A stretch of 59,986 nt of DNA, from contig JAOAIS010000024.1 in NCBI GenBank assembly GCA_026414575.1, forward strand, positions 1-59,986, written 5' to 3'. Positions 38,279 to 47,435 of this stretch are shown here, in pieces (positions within the stretch are counted from its first letter, which is position 1; each line of letters opens with the position of its first letter). The notes below the pieces were generated by a model that made no database searches, was not told the DNA's origin, and saw only the letters and a list, made by a program, of their open reading frames with translations. The stretch is from Aquificaceae bacterium (GTDB lineage Bacteria > Aquificota > Aquificia > Aquificales > Aquificaceae). The translations under genes and the position numbers were made by a program.

Positions 38279-41086
38279 ATGGGTTTTTTACAAAGGTTAA
38301 TCGGCAAAAAGGAAAGGGAAAAGGCTGAGGTAATTTCCATAGAAACGCCTAAGGGTGAACTAAGACTCTGGCCGGAAGACGCCTTAGAAACAGACCCAGA
38401 TACCCGCATAGAAGAGTTCTGGGTAGACGCCATGGGCGTGTCAGAAGATGGCTACTGGCTACTTGTAGGTAGGAGGCATGGAGTTTTTCAGCTTTATGAC
38501 TGGAGCGGAAAGCTTCACAGACTACCATCAAGACCACCTGCACAGGTAGTAACTGAGATACTCTTTAAAGGTTCATACCTCGCCCTACTGACACCCCCCT
38601 ACTTGGTGGTCTACCTTCTTGAAGACAGAAAAAACCCCCAAAGCTGGAAGAGCTTCAGGACAACTCAGGAGGGCGTGAGGGCCTCTACAGGACTGGACAT
38701 CAGCGGAAACCTTCTTGCCTACGGCGTGGTAGGCGAAAGGGTTTATGTGATAGATATCTCTGGAGGCTTTGGCTCGGAGGGGCTTGACTTCAAAACGGTA
38801 TTCTCCTATTCAAGCTCGGATATAGGGGAACTAAGGCATATAAAGTTTTTAGGTCCAACGAGAATAATCCTCTCTGGCAACAAGGGTGTTGCCCTCTACG
38901 ACCTTGGTGGAAATCTAATAGGAAGGGTCGACCATGCCTCAGGGCGAGGGGTCTTAGCCCTCAAAGAGGGGCTTTTGCTCTCGGAGGGCGGAAACCTGTT
39001 CCTGTACGACCTAAGGCTCGAAGGACCAACTAAAAACCTCAGCGTACCCATGAAGATATCCAGCATGGACATATCCCCAGATGGAGATTTTCTTTTCCTT
39101 GCGGATGAGGAAGAAAACAGGATGGGCCTCATTTACCTTCCCGAATTTAAGCTCCTTCAGGTCTTTGATGGCTTTGGCTACTCAATAATTAGGGTTTCGC
39201 CCGATGGCAATCTTTATACCTGTTCTTATAGGGATGAGGAGGACAAAAGGTTTTATGGTCTAAGGACCATAAGAACAAACCTGGTAGATTTCCTCTACGA
39301 GCCAGAAAGACAATCACAAATGGTAAAGAGGGCCGAGGAAGAACTCAAAAAGCTTAAAGAAAAACTTAAGAGGTTAAGGGAGGGCGTTGAACCATCGGAA
39401 ATGGAAGAATACAAAAGGCTTCTTTCTATGGATGCACCCATAAGAGGGCTAAGGGATGTCATAGAAAAAGCCAAAAGGGCAGTGGAGGATGCAAAATTTG
39501 AAGCCTTTATAAGAGACATAGAGTCAAGAATGTCGGAAGGTCAGATAAATGGGGAAGACCTTGCAAAGGTAGAGAGCCTCATTAGGTTAGAAAAAAATGA
39601 AAGACTAAAAAAACTTCAAAGCCTAAAAGAACATATGGAAGAGTATTTTAATAGGGGGGTGCGGGAGCAACTGCAAAAGGTGCAGAATGCCCTGAAATTG
39701 TTAAAAACCGAGGACATAAGGGACTTTGAAGGCATCGCGGAAGTTAAGGAGGCGAGAGAGTTTTTCCACATGCTACCCAAAGAACTTAAAGAGCAAGCCC
39801 AGACGAGCCTTCAGAAACTTATGCAGGAACATATACTGCAGAGCAAAAGGCAGAAATACCAAATAAGGATAGAGGACTCGAGAGTCTTTTTTGGCTCTGA
39901 AGAGTTTCCTCGCTTTTCGGGCGAAAGAAGAAGACTAAAGTGGAGGCTGAGGGTAGAGGACAGGGTATACCTAAAGGATAGGCTCTATGCAAAGATAGCC
40001 TTTGAAAGGGAGGATGGCATTCTGGTAGAACCCAAGAGGTACACCAACCTAATACCTCAAGAGGAGATGCGTTCCTTGCCCTCCTGGGCAAGAAGGTATA
40101 TGAGACATCTCAACGGACTGCTTTCCAATGAGCCAGTTAGGACGCCCCTTTTTGTCTCCTACGAAGAAACACCGTGGTTTGTAAAAAACCTTCAAAAGTT
40201 TACCTCCTTAGTAAAGGAACAACTGCTCTTTTTGGAAGGGATAGTTATACTCGAGGGTGATGCAGGCGTTGGGAAAAACTTTCTTGTGGAGGTCTTCTCG
40301 GCTCTTACCAGAAGGCCCCTTTACATAATACCCTGTAACTCAAAGATGGAAAAGGAGGACTTAACCTTTGTTTACGAGTTTGACGCCAGAAAAGGGACAA
40401 GGAGGGTCTATTCAGACCTGGTGAAAGCTCTGCAGACTCCTGGGGCAGTTATATATTTTGATGAGATAAACACGCTGCCTCCGGGCATGGTCAAGCTCTT
40501 TAATCCCCTCTTTGATTACAGAAGATATCTAACATTGCCTACCGGAGAGGTGGTAAAAGCGCATAGGGATGTGATTTTTGTGGGTGGTATGAACCCCCAA
40601 AACTATTTGGGTGTTTCTGAATTACCACAAGACATAAAGTCAAGGGCGGATATAATCTTTATCGACTATCCTCCCTTCGAGGAAGAGGGCGGTCTTTACA
40701 GCCCGGACGAAGCCATGATACTTAAAGACTATATCCCTCAATTTTCTTCGCTAAGCGCTGAAGAATTCCTCTACCTTTGGCATGGGGTAGTTAACGGTCT
40801 AAAAATAAAAGAGCTGGAGAATCAGGAAGTATTCGAGGAACTTATCTGGAAGCTCTTTGAACTTCTCAAAATAGCCAACATGGTAAGAAAGGCCTACAGG
40901 GCCTACCAAACCCAGCAATCAGAAGAGCCAGTAGATTTTGTATTCTCTGTAAGAGATACCATAAGGTGTGCCAGAAGGCTAAACAAATACGCCAGCGTGA
41001 AAATGTTGGTGATGGACACGGTGCTACCAAAAGTAAGCTCGCCTCTGGAGAAGGAGATACTCAAGAGTCTGATAGAAAGGGTATAA
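38279..41086 (+). CDS. Beta-propeller-like / coiled-coil / MoxR-like AAA+ ATPase fusion
   Basis: C-terminal AAA+: ILEGDAGVGKNFLVEVFSALTRRPLYIIPCN...GAVIYFDEINTLPPGMVKLFNPLFDYRRYLTLPTGEVVKAHRDVIFVGGMNPQNYLG; N-terminal repeats (LLVGRRHGVFQLYDWSG, ISPDGDFLFLADEEENRM) look WD40/propeller-like. Confidence 0.75.
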   Translation: MGFLQRLIGKKEREKAEVISIETPKGELRLWPEDALETDPDTRIEEFWVDAMGVSEDGYWLLVGRRHGVFQLYDWSGKLHRLPSRPPAQVVTEILFKGSYLALLTPPYLVVYLLEDRKNPQSWKSFRTTQEGVRASTGLDISGNLLAYGVVGERVYVIDISGGFGSEGLDFKTVFSYSSSDIGELRHIKFLGPTRIILSGNKGVALYDLGGNLIGRVDHASGRGVLALKEGLLLSEGGNLFLYDLRLEGPTKNLSVPMKISSMDISPDGDFLFLADEEENRMGLIYLPEFKLLQVFDGFGYSIIRVSPDGNLYTCSYRDEEDKRFYGLRTIRTNLVDFLYEPERQSQMVKRAEEELKKLKEKLKRLREGVEPSEMEEYKRLLSMDAPIRGLRDVIEKAKRAVEDAKFEAFIRDIESRMSEGQINGEDLAKVESLIRLEKNERLKKLQSLKEHMEEYFNRGVREQLQKVQNALKLLKTEDIRDFEGIAEVKEAREFFHMLPKELKEQAQTSLQKLMQEHILQSKRQKYQIRIEDSRVFFGSEEFPRFSGERRRLKWRLRVEDRVYLKDRLYAKIAFEREDGILVEPKRYTNLIPQEEMRSLPSWARRYMRHLNGLLSNEPVRTPLFVSYEETPWFVKNLQKFTSLVKEQLLFLEGIVILEGDAGVGKNFLVEVFSALTRRPLYIIPCNSKMEKEDLTFVYEFDARKGTRRVYSDLVKALQTPGAVIYFDEINTLPPGMVKLFNPLFDYRRYLTLPTGEVVKAHRDVIFVGGMNPQNYLGVSELPQDIKSRADIIFIDYPPFEEEGGLYSPDEAMILKDYIPQFSSLSAEEFLYLWHGVVNGLKIKELENQEVFEELIWKLFELLKIANMVRKAYRAYQTQQSEEPVDFVFSVRDTIRCARRLNKYASVKMLVMDTVLPKVSSPLEKEILKSLIERV

Positions 41087-41095
41087 TAAAAGTCA

Positions 41096-42454
41096 ATGGC
41101 TAAAAGGCTGGTGGTTCTGTCCTCTGGCGAGCTTGTTCTCTCCTTTCTCCTGCAAGGAGACAGCGTTTACAAAATATGCGCGGAGGAAAGAAGTGTAAAG
41201 AGGCTCGTGGATAGCCTATTCAAAGGCAAAGTAAAAAGGCTTGTAAAAGGCATGGAGGGCGTTTTTGTGGATGTGGGCCTTGAAAAGGATGCCTTCCTTC
41301 CTTTAAAGGGCGAAAGCTTTCGGGTAGGCGAAGGAGTTATAGTTCAGCTGGTGCGGGAGCCAGAAAACGAAAAGGGAGCTAAGCTAACCACCAACATAAA
41401 ACTCGTCGGAAAATACATCATATACTTTCCAAAGGGTAAGGATATAAAATGCTCAAGCAAGATTTCTATGGAGGAAAAGGAAAGGCTGTGTAGTAATTTG
41501 GAAGGGGAGCTAAAGGATGAAGGTATTATTCTCAGGAGCTCCTCCGCAAGGGCAGAGCCTGAAAAAATAAGGGAGGAGCTCGCAAAGCTCAGGGAGCTCT
41601 GGCAGTGGGTCCAGAAAAGGGCTAAAGTGCTAAAAAAACCCCAGGTTATACTTGAAGAGTATCCTGTTTACATAAGGCTTATAAGGGATCACTGGCAGGA
41701 TTTGGAAGAAATAGTCTCAGATAACCCCTTTGTATGGAATCAAATAACCTCCTTCTTAGAGGAGTTTGAGCCAGAAATGTTGAGAAAAAACCTCTACATA
41801 AAGGATCCCACTCCCTACATACAACGATACAGGCTCCATGATAGTCTAAGAAGCCTTTTCAGCAAGGTAGTCTGGCTCAAGGGTGGTGGCTACATAGTCA
41901 TAGACGAGACAGAAGCCTTAACCGTGATAGATGTAAACAGCGGAGACCCTGCTGGCTCTTGCCATGAGGAAAACGCCCTCAAAACTAACCTTGAAGCGGT
42001 AGGGGAGATAGCAAAGCAGATACTCCTCAGGGACATAGGCGGTATAATTCTTGTAGACTTTATAGACATGAAAAAACAGGAAAACAAAAACCTAATCATA
42101 AGTAGTATCCAATCCGCCTTCGGTGAAGAAGCTTGTGGCATTACCGTGTATGGCTTCACAAGGCTCGGTATATTAGAAATGGCAAGGAAAAAAACTGGCA
42201 GAAGCATAACCCGAATCCTTTCGGAAAAGTGTCCCACATGTTCTGGAAAGGGCTACATAAAAAGCCTTTCTTTGCTACTTTTGGAATTGGAAAAGGAGCT
42301 TACCCACTACACTTACAAAACCTTAGAGGTTCAGGTCCATCCAATGAGGTATGAAAAGGTCAAGAAGGCCTTTCAATCAACAGTCACTCCCAACATTCAT
42401 ATAAAGGAAAGTCAAGAAGTAGGCATAAATAATTATGGTATAAGCCATGCATAA
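41096..42454 (+). CDS. rng: Ribonuclease G/E family protein
   Basis: GMEGVFVDVGLEKDAFLPL...GGYIVIDETEALTVIDVNSGD...GIILVDFIDM...CPTCSGKGYIKS. Confidence 0.92.
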   Translation: MAKRLVVLSSGELVLSFLLQGDSVYKICAEERSVKRLVDSLFKGKVKRLVKGMEGVFVDVGLEKDAFLPLKGESFRVGEGVIVQLVREPENEKGAKLTTNIKLVGKYIIYFPKGKDIKCSSKISMEEKERLCSNLEGELKDEGIILRSSSARAEPEKIREELAKLRELWQWVQKRAKVLKKPQVILEEYPVYIRLIRDHWQDLEEIVSDNPFVWNQITSFLEEFEPEMLRKNLYIKDPTPYIQRYRLHDSLRSLFSKVVWLKGGGYIVIDETEALTVIDVNSGDPAGSCHEENALKTNLEAVGEIAKQILLRDIGGIILVDFIDMKKQENKNLIISSIQSAFGEEACGITVYGFTRLGILEMARKKTGRSITRILSEKCPTCSGKGYIKSLSLLLLELEKELTHYTYKTLEVQVHPMRYEKVKKAFQSTVTPNIHIKESQEVGINNYGISHA

Positions 42455-43343
42455 ATTAGTGCCCTTTTTGTTCATTCTTTTTCTTTTGTTTAGCTGTGCC
42501 AAGATGACAGAGGAGAAAAGGGCACAGTTAGCAAGGGAGAACTACTCTCAGGGCATATCCGCCTACGGAAGAAAGGATTACCGAGAAGCCATAAGCAGGC
42601 TTACCGAATCACTAAAATACCTCGAAAACTTAAGCCCAGAGGAAATAAAGTCTGCAAAATACACCTTGGGCGAAAGTTACTACCTTAGAAAAGACTACAT
42701 AAATGCCATAGTTTACCTTGAAGACTTTCTCTTCTATTATCCTGACAGTCCAGAAGCTGAGAGGGTCTACTTTATGGTAGTGGACAGCTACATGAAGGTG
42801 GCACCGGATGCCCACAGAGATCAGGGTTATACCTTTAGAGCCATAGACAAGGCAAAGGAATTCCTCAGTAAGTATCCAAATAGTCCATATGGTGACAGGG
42901 TTGTGGAGCTGATAGAGGGTGCACAGACCAAATTGGCAAGACACGAATACCTTATAGGTAGGTTTTATGAAGACTTTGGCTATTATTACTCTGCATCCTT
43001 GAGGTATAAGAACCTTATCGTTAACTACTCTGGGCAGATTTCTGAAGCGGAAGTGCTGTACAGATACATAAAATCTCTACTTCTGGTGCGAGAGCAAGCA
43101 AAAAGGCAAGAGGCAAAATATAGCAAGTGGATAAAATCCGCAAAAGAAGAGCTTAAAAAGGCAAAGTCTGAAGATGACAAAAAAGCCATACAAAAGAGAA
43201 TAGAGTTCTTCCAGAAGGAGATAGATAGGTGGCGGTCCCTTGCGGAAGAAAGCTACAGGGAAGGTTTAAAGGACATGGAGACCTACAGGGAAGTGTATGG
43301 GGAAAATTTATACTACAAAGAACTTAGAAAGTATGCAAGATAG
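42447..43343 (+). CDS. BamD-like TPR outer membrane assembly lipoprotein
   Basis: FILFLLFSCAKM lipobox; TPR-like YSQGISAYGRKDYREAISRLTESLKY, AIVYLEDFLFYYPDSPEAERVYFM. Confidence 0.8.
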   Translation: MHKLVPFLFILFLLFSCAKMTEEKRAQLARENYSQGISAYGRKDYREAISRLTESLKYLENLSPEEIKSAKYTLGESYYLRKDYINAIVYLEDFLFYYPDSPEAERVYFMVVDSYMKVAPDAHRDQGYTFRAIDKAKEFLSKYPNSPYGDRVVELIEGAQTKLARHEYLIGRFYEDFGYYYSASLRYKNLIVNYSGQISEAEVLYRYIKSLLLVREQAKRQEAKYSKWIKSAKEELKKAKSEDDKKAIQKRIEFFQKEIDRWRSLAEESYREGLKDMETYREVYGENLYYKELRKYAR

Positions 43344-43674
43344 CAGGGAACTACTTAAAGCCATCAAAAATATCTTAGAAGAAAAAAAAGCAGAGGATGT
43401 GGTAGTACTGGATGTGTCAAAACATACCAACATAGCCGACTACTTTATAATAGCGACCGCCAATTCATCGGTGCACGCAAAAGCCCTCTTAAAACATCTT
43501 CTCGAAGAGTTGGAAAAGAGGAGGGTAAGACCAGACCATGTGGAAGGCAAGGAGGAGAGTGGGTGGATACTTGTTGACCTTATTGATATAATAGTGCATG
43601 TGTTTCTCAAAGAGTGGAGGGGATACTATGACCTCGAATGGCTTTACTCTAACGCGGAGAGGTTGAACCTATGA
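43333..43674 (+). CDS. rsfS: Ribosome silencing factor
   Basis: IKNILEEKKAEDVVVLDVSKHTNIADYFIIATANSSVHAKALLKHL...EGKEESGWILVDLIDIIVHVF. Confidence 0.95.
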   Translation: MQDSRELLKAIKNILEEKKAEDVVVLDVSKHTNIADYFIIATANSSVHAKALLKHLLEELEKRRVRPDHVEGKEESGWILVDLIDIIVHVFLKEWRGYYDLEWLYSNAERLNL

Positions 43675-44786
43675 GCCCTATCAAGTTTCTTGTAGTTTTG
43701 TCACTTCTTGTACTCTTCTTGCTCTTTATAGCCCAAAACGCCGGTTATGCGGAGATAAGCTTTTTCTACGCCACATACAAAGTGCCCCTTTTTGTTCTCT
43801 TACTCACTTCCTTTTCCATAGGTTTTCTACTGCCCTCCTTCTACTTCCTGTTTAAAGAAGCCCTTCTTAAGAGGCGCTTGTATCAAATAGAGGAGGGATT
43901 AAGGGAGTGGTCAAGAGGATACCTTGGTAGGGCAGAAAAACTTCTGTCTTCTGCAAGGGACTCTCAGGGCGTTAGAGTCTTCCTGGCAAAGCTTTTATGG
44001 AAACAGGGAAAGGCAGATGAAGCTATGTCGATAAACTTCTATGTCTGTCCAGTTTTAGAGGAGGCTTTGCTTAAGCAAGAGGAGGGAAATTTAGAAGAGA
44101 AGCTCAAGGAAGTAGTCTTAAGGGATCCAGAAAATCTTAGGGCTCTCAAAAAGCTTAGGGATTTTTACGCTCTGAGGGATCGTTGGGAAACTGCCCTTGA
44201 GTATCAAGAGAAGGTGCTCGAGCTTTGTGAGAAGTGGGAAAGGGATGTGCAGAAAAAGGTAAAGGCCGAGATTATGGCAAAGCTCTACTTGTCTGGTAGC
44301 GAAGATAAGTTCATAGAAAAGGCTGTTGACATTTATACAACGCCCTTTATCCATGCGGTTTACATCAAGCACCTGTTAAAGCAGGATAAGTCAAAAGACG
44401 CAAAAAAACATCTGGACAAAATATCTTCTGGTCATTTGGAAGAGGTCCTGTGGCACCTTATGGAGGACCAAGAAGCTTTAACAAGACTCCTTAGCGCGAT
44501 AGAAACAAAAGCAGGCACCCTTACGCCAGACACCCTTGCCATGGTTTACATAAAGCTTAACCTTCCCAGCAAAGTAAAAGAAATGGAAGATAACATATCC
44601 TCCGTTACAAGGTCCCTCTTCTATAGCACCTTTTCCCACAAAGAGCAAGACAAATACTGTTTAGAAGCCCTTAGAGAGCTTTCAAAACCCTTTTTATGCA
44701 CCTGTGGTAAAGTTTATAATAACTACACACCCCTTTGTGTTAGATGCGGAAAATGGGGGGAAATAAAAATTAGGAGGGCGATCTGA
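43671..44786 (+). CDS. LapA-like (DUF1049) domain fused to a LapB/YciM-like TPR + rubredoxin-type Zn domain
   Basis: N-term LFLLFIAQNAGYAEISFFYATYKVPLFVLLLTSFSIGFLLPSFYFLF (LapA-like), TPR centre, C-term FLCTCGKVYNNYTPLCVRCGKWGEIKIRRAI (LapB rubredoxin-like). Confidence 0.75.
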   Translation: MSPIKFLVVLSLLVLFLLFIAQNAGYAEISFFYATYKVPLFVLLLTSFSIGFLLPSFYFLFKEALLKRRLYQIEEGLREWSRGYLGRAEKLLSSARDSQGVRVFLAKLLWKQGKADEAMSINFYVCPVLEEALLKQEEGNLEEKLKEVVLRDPENLRALKKLRDFYALRDRWETALEYQEKVLELCEKWERDVQKKVKAEIMAKLYLSGSEDKFIEKAVDIYTTPFIHAVYIKHLLKQDKSKDAKKHLDKISSGHLEEVLWHLMEDQEALTRLLSAIETKAGTLTPDTLAMVYIKLNLPSKVKEMEDNISSVTRSLFYSTFSHKEQDKYCLEALRELSKPFLCTCGKVYNNYTPLCVRCGKWGEIKIRRAI

Positions 44787-45358
44787 TGTTAGTAGATGTA
44801 GAAAAAAAACTTATAAGGATGAAGGTAGTTTATTACGGAGTAGCTCAGTCGGGCAAAACCACGAACCTTGAGCAACTCTCTGAAATAGAGGGTTTAAGCC
44901 TTATGAAGCTGGACACTCAAGGAGAAAAAACCCTTGTTTTTGACTTCGCCACCAAGAAAGTCAAAGTGGGTGACCTCACCCTCTCCTTTGCCCTTTATAC
45001 CATACCTGGTCAGGATATATACAAGGACATAAGGCTGACAGTACTTAGAGGCGTAGACGGCCTGGTTTTTGTTGTAGACTCTCAAAGGGAAAGACTTAAA
45101 GAAAACATAAACTTTTACAACCTTCTTAAGGCGGACCTGCTTCGGATTGGCAAAAGATTGGAGGATGTGCCAGTTGTTTTTCAGTATAACAAGATGGACT
45201 TACCTACCTCCTTAGGTTATGAAGAGCTGGAAAGAAGTATCAACATAGACCAGCACCCCTCTGTATGTGCTAGTGCGGTAAAGAAGGAGGGTGTCTTAGA
45301 AACCTTTAAGGTGCTTGAGGATTACCTTGTATCAAAGGTAGAAAGGATGCTACTATGA
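44786..45358 (+). CDS. MglA-like small GTPase
   Basis: MKVVYYGVAQSGKTTNLEQLSEI...YTIPGQDIYKDIRLTVLRGVDGLVFVVDSQ...VFQYNKMDLP. Confidence 0.88.
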   Translation: MLVDVEKKLIRMKVVYYGVAQSGKTTNLEQLSEIEGLSLMKLDTQGEKTLVFDFATKKVKVGDLTLSFALYTIPGQDIYKDIRLTVLRGVDGLVFVVDSQRERLKENINFYNLLKADLLRIGKRLEDVPVVFQYNKMDLPTSLGYEELERSINIDQHPSVCASAVKKEGVLETFKVLEDYLVSKVERMLL

Positions 45359-46758
45359 TATCGGGTTATCTGAATTCACAGCAGGATCTGGTTGACCTGC
45401 TCAACGGATGCCTTTTTAACAAGGTGGGTATACTTGACCTCTTCTTGGGTGCGGAGACAGTATCCCTGTATGTGGAAAAGGGGCTTATAAGAGGTTTCAA
45501 GTTAGGTGCTGAAGAGAAGCTAAAAGGTAAAAATGTAAAGTCTCAACTGCTTTATCATCTTTCAGAGTTTATGGAAAGTCCGGAGGCCTTTTTTACCTTC
45601 AGAGAGGCTAAAAATGAATCCATATTGGAGCTTGAAGACCCCATACCAGTGGAGGAGCTTGTATTACAGTTACAGCTCGTTCACGGAGAACTAAAATCCC
45701 TCATTGATAGGGTTATAACGCCTATGGCGATAGTAAAAGTTGTGAAAAGCTTTGAAAAATCGGATTTTTACGAGGGTAAAAATGTTTACCAAATACTTTT
45801 ACACAATCAAGGGAGCTTAGTAGAAGAAATAAGAAAACTTAAATCCTTGTTTGCAGAAGGTTATCTTGATATAAACCAGTTTTCCGGTCCAGACTTTCTG
45901 AGTGAGGAAACAAAAATCGAATATATGATCAAGAATGTGGAGGCAACCAAGGTAAACCTCATAACTCTATTAGAAAATTTTCAGCTTAGCAAATTTAATG
46001 GTTTTGTAGAAATAAAGGGGGACGATTTTGAGTTTAACCTGTACTATAAGAAAGGCAAACTTTTCGCCGTCTACCCCTATAACTCAGAAATATTTGATTT
46101 TCTGTTAAATCCAAGGGATAAATCCTACATGAATGTAGTAAGCGTGGGAAGTGGTATTCTTGACCTTCTGATGCTAAAACATTCTGAAGATAAAACTATA
46201 TGTGGCCTGCCTGCAAACTTCTTCGAGGTTGGTAAAGCCCTCATGGGTATGGTGCTGGAGCGTAGAACTGGCATGCTAACCCTCTATTATGAAGGCCGTA
46301 AAAATTACATTCTATACAGGGATGGTGCTTTCGTTGGTGTTGTTAAAGAAGAAAACGGGGAAATAAAGGTGGTTAAGAAAGTCCAATACAATAAATCTGG
46401 CCTTGTTGATATGGTTTTTTATCAACCTATGGAAAACATAAGGTATGTGGTACATCAATTTCTTATAAATCTGATATACGGTATACTTCTCAGGCACGCT
46501 GGACATCTTCATCAACTCATATTAACTCAGCTATCCTTTTCTGATGTCCTCAAATATCAGGAGGGGACCATATTGTACAGGAAAAAGCCGACCGACAGCG
46601 AGGAAATTTTTGGATTTTTGCAATTCCTTTTAGACCTAAGCTATAACATACTTGAAAGGGAAAAGCTGGAAAGGGAGCTGGAAACGGTCCTGGAGCCTTA
46701 CAGGGATATAGTAAAAATCCTTAGAGTGGAAGAGTACATAACACTGTCCGAACAATGA
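45355..46758 (+). CDS. DUF4388-like protein, probable MglA partner
   Basis: Internal FNGFVEIKGDDFEFNLYYKKGKLFAVYP and RRTGMLTLYYEGRKNYILYRDGAFVGVV resemble DUF4388 repeats; 4-bp start/stop overlap with the MglA-like gene. Confidence 0.6.
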   Translation: MISGYLNSQQDLVDLLNGCLFNKVGILDLFLGAETVSLYVEKGLIRGFKLGAEEKLKGKNVKSQLLYHLSEFMESPEAFFTFREAKNESILELEDPIPVEELVLQLQLVHGELKSLIDRVITPMAIVKVVKSFEKSDFYEGKNVYQILLHNQGSLVEEIRKLKSLFAEGYLDINQFSGPDFLSEETKIEYMIKNVEATKVNLITLLENFQLSKFNGFVEIKGDDFEFNLYYKKGKLFAVYPYNSEIFDFLLNPRDKSYMNVVSVGSGILDLLMLKHSEDKTICGLPANFFEVGKALMGMVLERRTGMLTLYYEGRKNYILYRDGAFVGVVKEENGEIKVVKKVQYNKSGLVDMVFYQPMENIRYVVHQFLINLIYGILLRHAGHLHQLILTQLSFSDVLKYQEGTILYRKKPTDSEEIFGFLQFLLDLSYNILEREKLERELETVLEPYRDIVKILRVEEYITLSEQ

Positions 46759-47435
46759 GGGTCCTACTCGTAGAAGACGACCAACATCTGGGAGAAATGC
46801 TCAAAGACTGGTTAACTCACGAAGGTTTTCAAGTAGAATGGGTTAAAGACGGCTACACCGCTATTAACAAAATAATAAAAGAGGAATACCACCTGGTTCT
46901 TTTGGACATCATGCTGCCCAAAATGGATGGGCTTAAGGTATGTAAAAGAATAAGAGAATCCAAGGACATACCGGTTATAATGCTTACCGCAAAGGGTCAG
47001 CTGGAGGACAAGGTAGAAGGTCTCTCCGTGGGCGCAGACGACTACATTACTAAGCCCTTCTCTTTAAAAGAACTTATGGCGAGAATAAGGGCTGTGCTAA
47101 GAAGGTACAAGGTAGATGGGCCAAAAACCATAAGCGTAGGTGCCTTGGAATTAAGGCTTAAATCCCTCGAGGTTTACTACAAGGGTGAAAAAATAGCAAC
47201 AACCCAGAGGGAATTTGCGCTCCTCAAACTGCTTATAGAGAGGGCTGGATCTGTAGTAAGTAGAGAGGAGATATACTCAAAGGTATGGGGTCAGTCTTAT
47301 GGCGACAGCTCTAATGTGGTGGATGTATACATAAAGAACCTAAGAAACAAGTTAAAAGATAAGGAGCACAAAATAATCAAAACTGTGCGAGGATACGGCT
47401 ATATGCTGAGCTTGGAAGATGTCAGTAAGGCTTAA
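46755..47435 (+). CDS. OmpR-family response regulator
   Basis: MRVLLVEDDQHLGEMLKDWL...LLDIMLPKMDGLKVCKRIRE...VMLTAKG...DDYITKPFSLKEL + winged helix C-term. Confidence 0.95.
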   Translation: MRVLLVEDDQHLGEMLKDWLTHEGFQVEWVKDGYTAINKIIKEEYHLVLLDIMLPKMDGLKVCKRIRESKDIPVIMLTAKGQLEDKVEGLSVGADDYITKPFSLKELMARIRAVLRRYKVDGPKTISVGALELRLKSLEVYYKGEKIATTQREFALLKLLIERAGSVVSREEIYSKVWGQSYGDSSNVVDVYIKNLRNKLKDKEHKIIKTVRGYGYMLSLEDVSKA

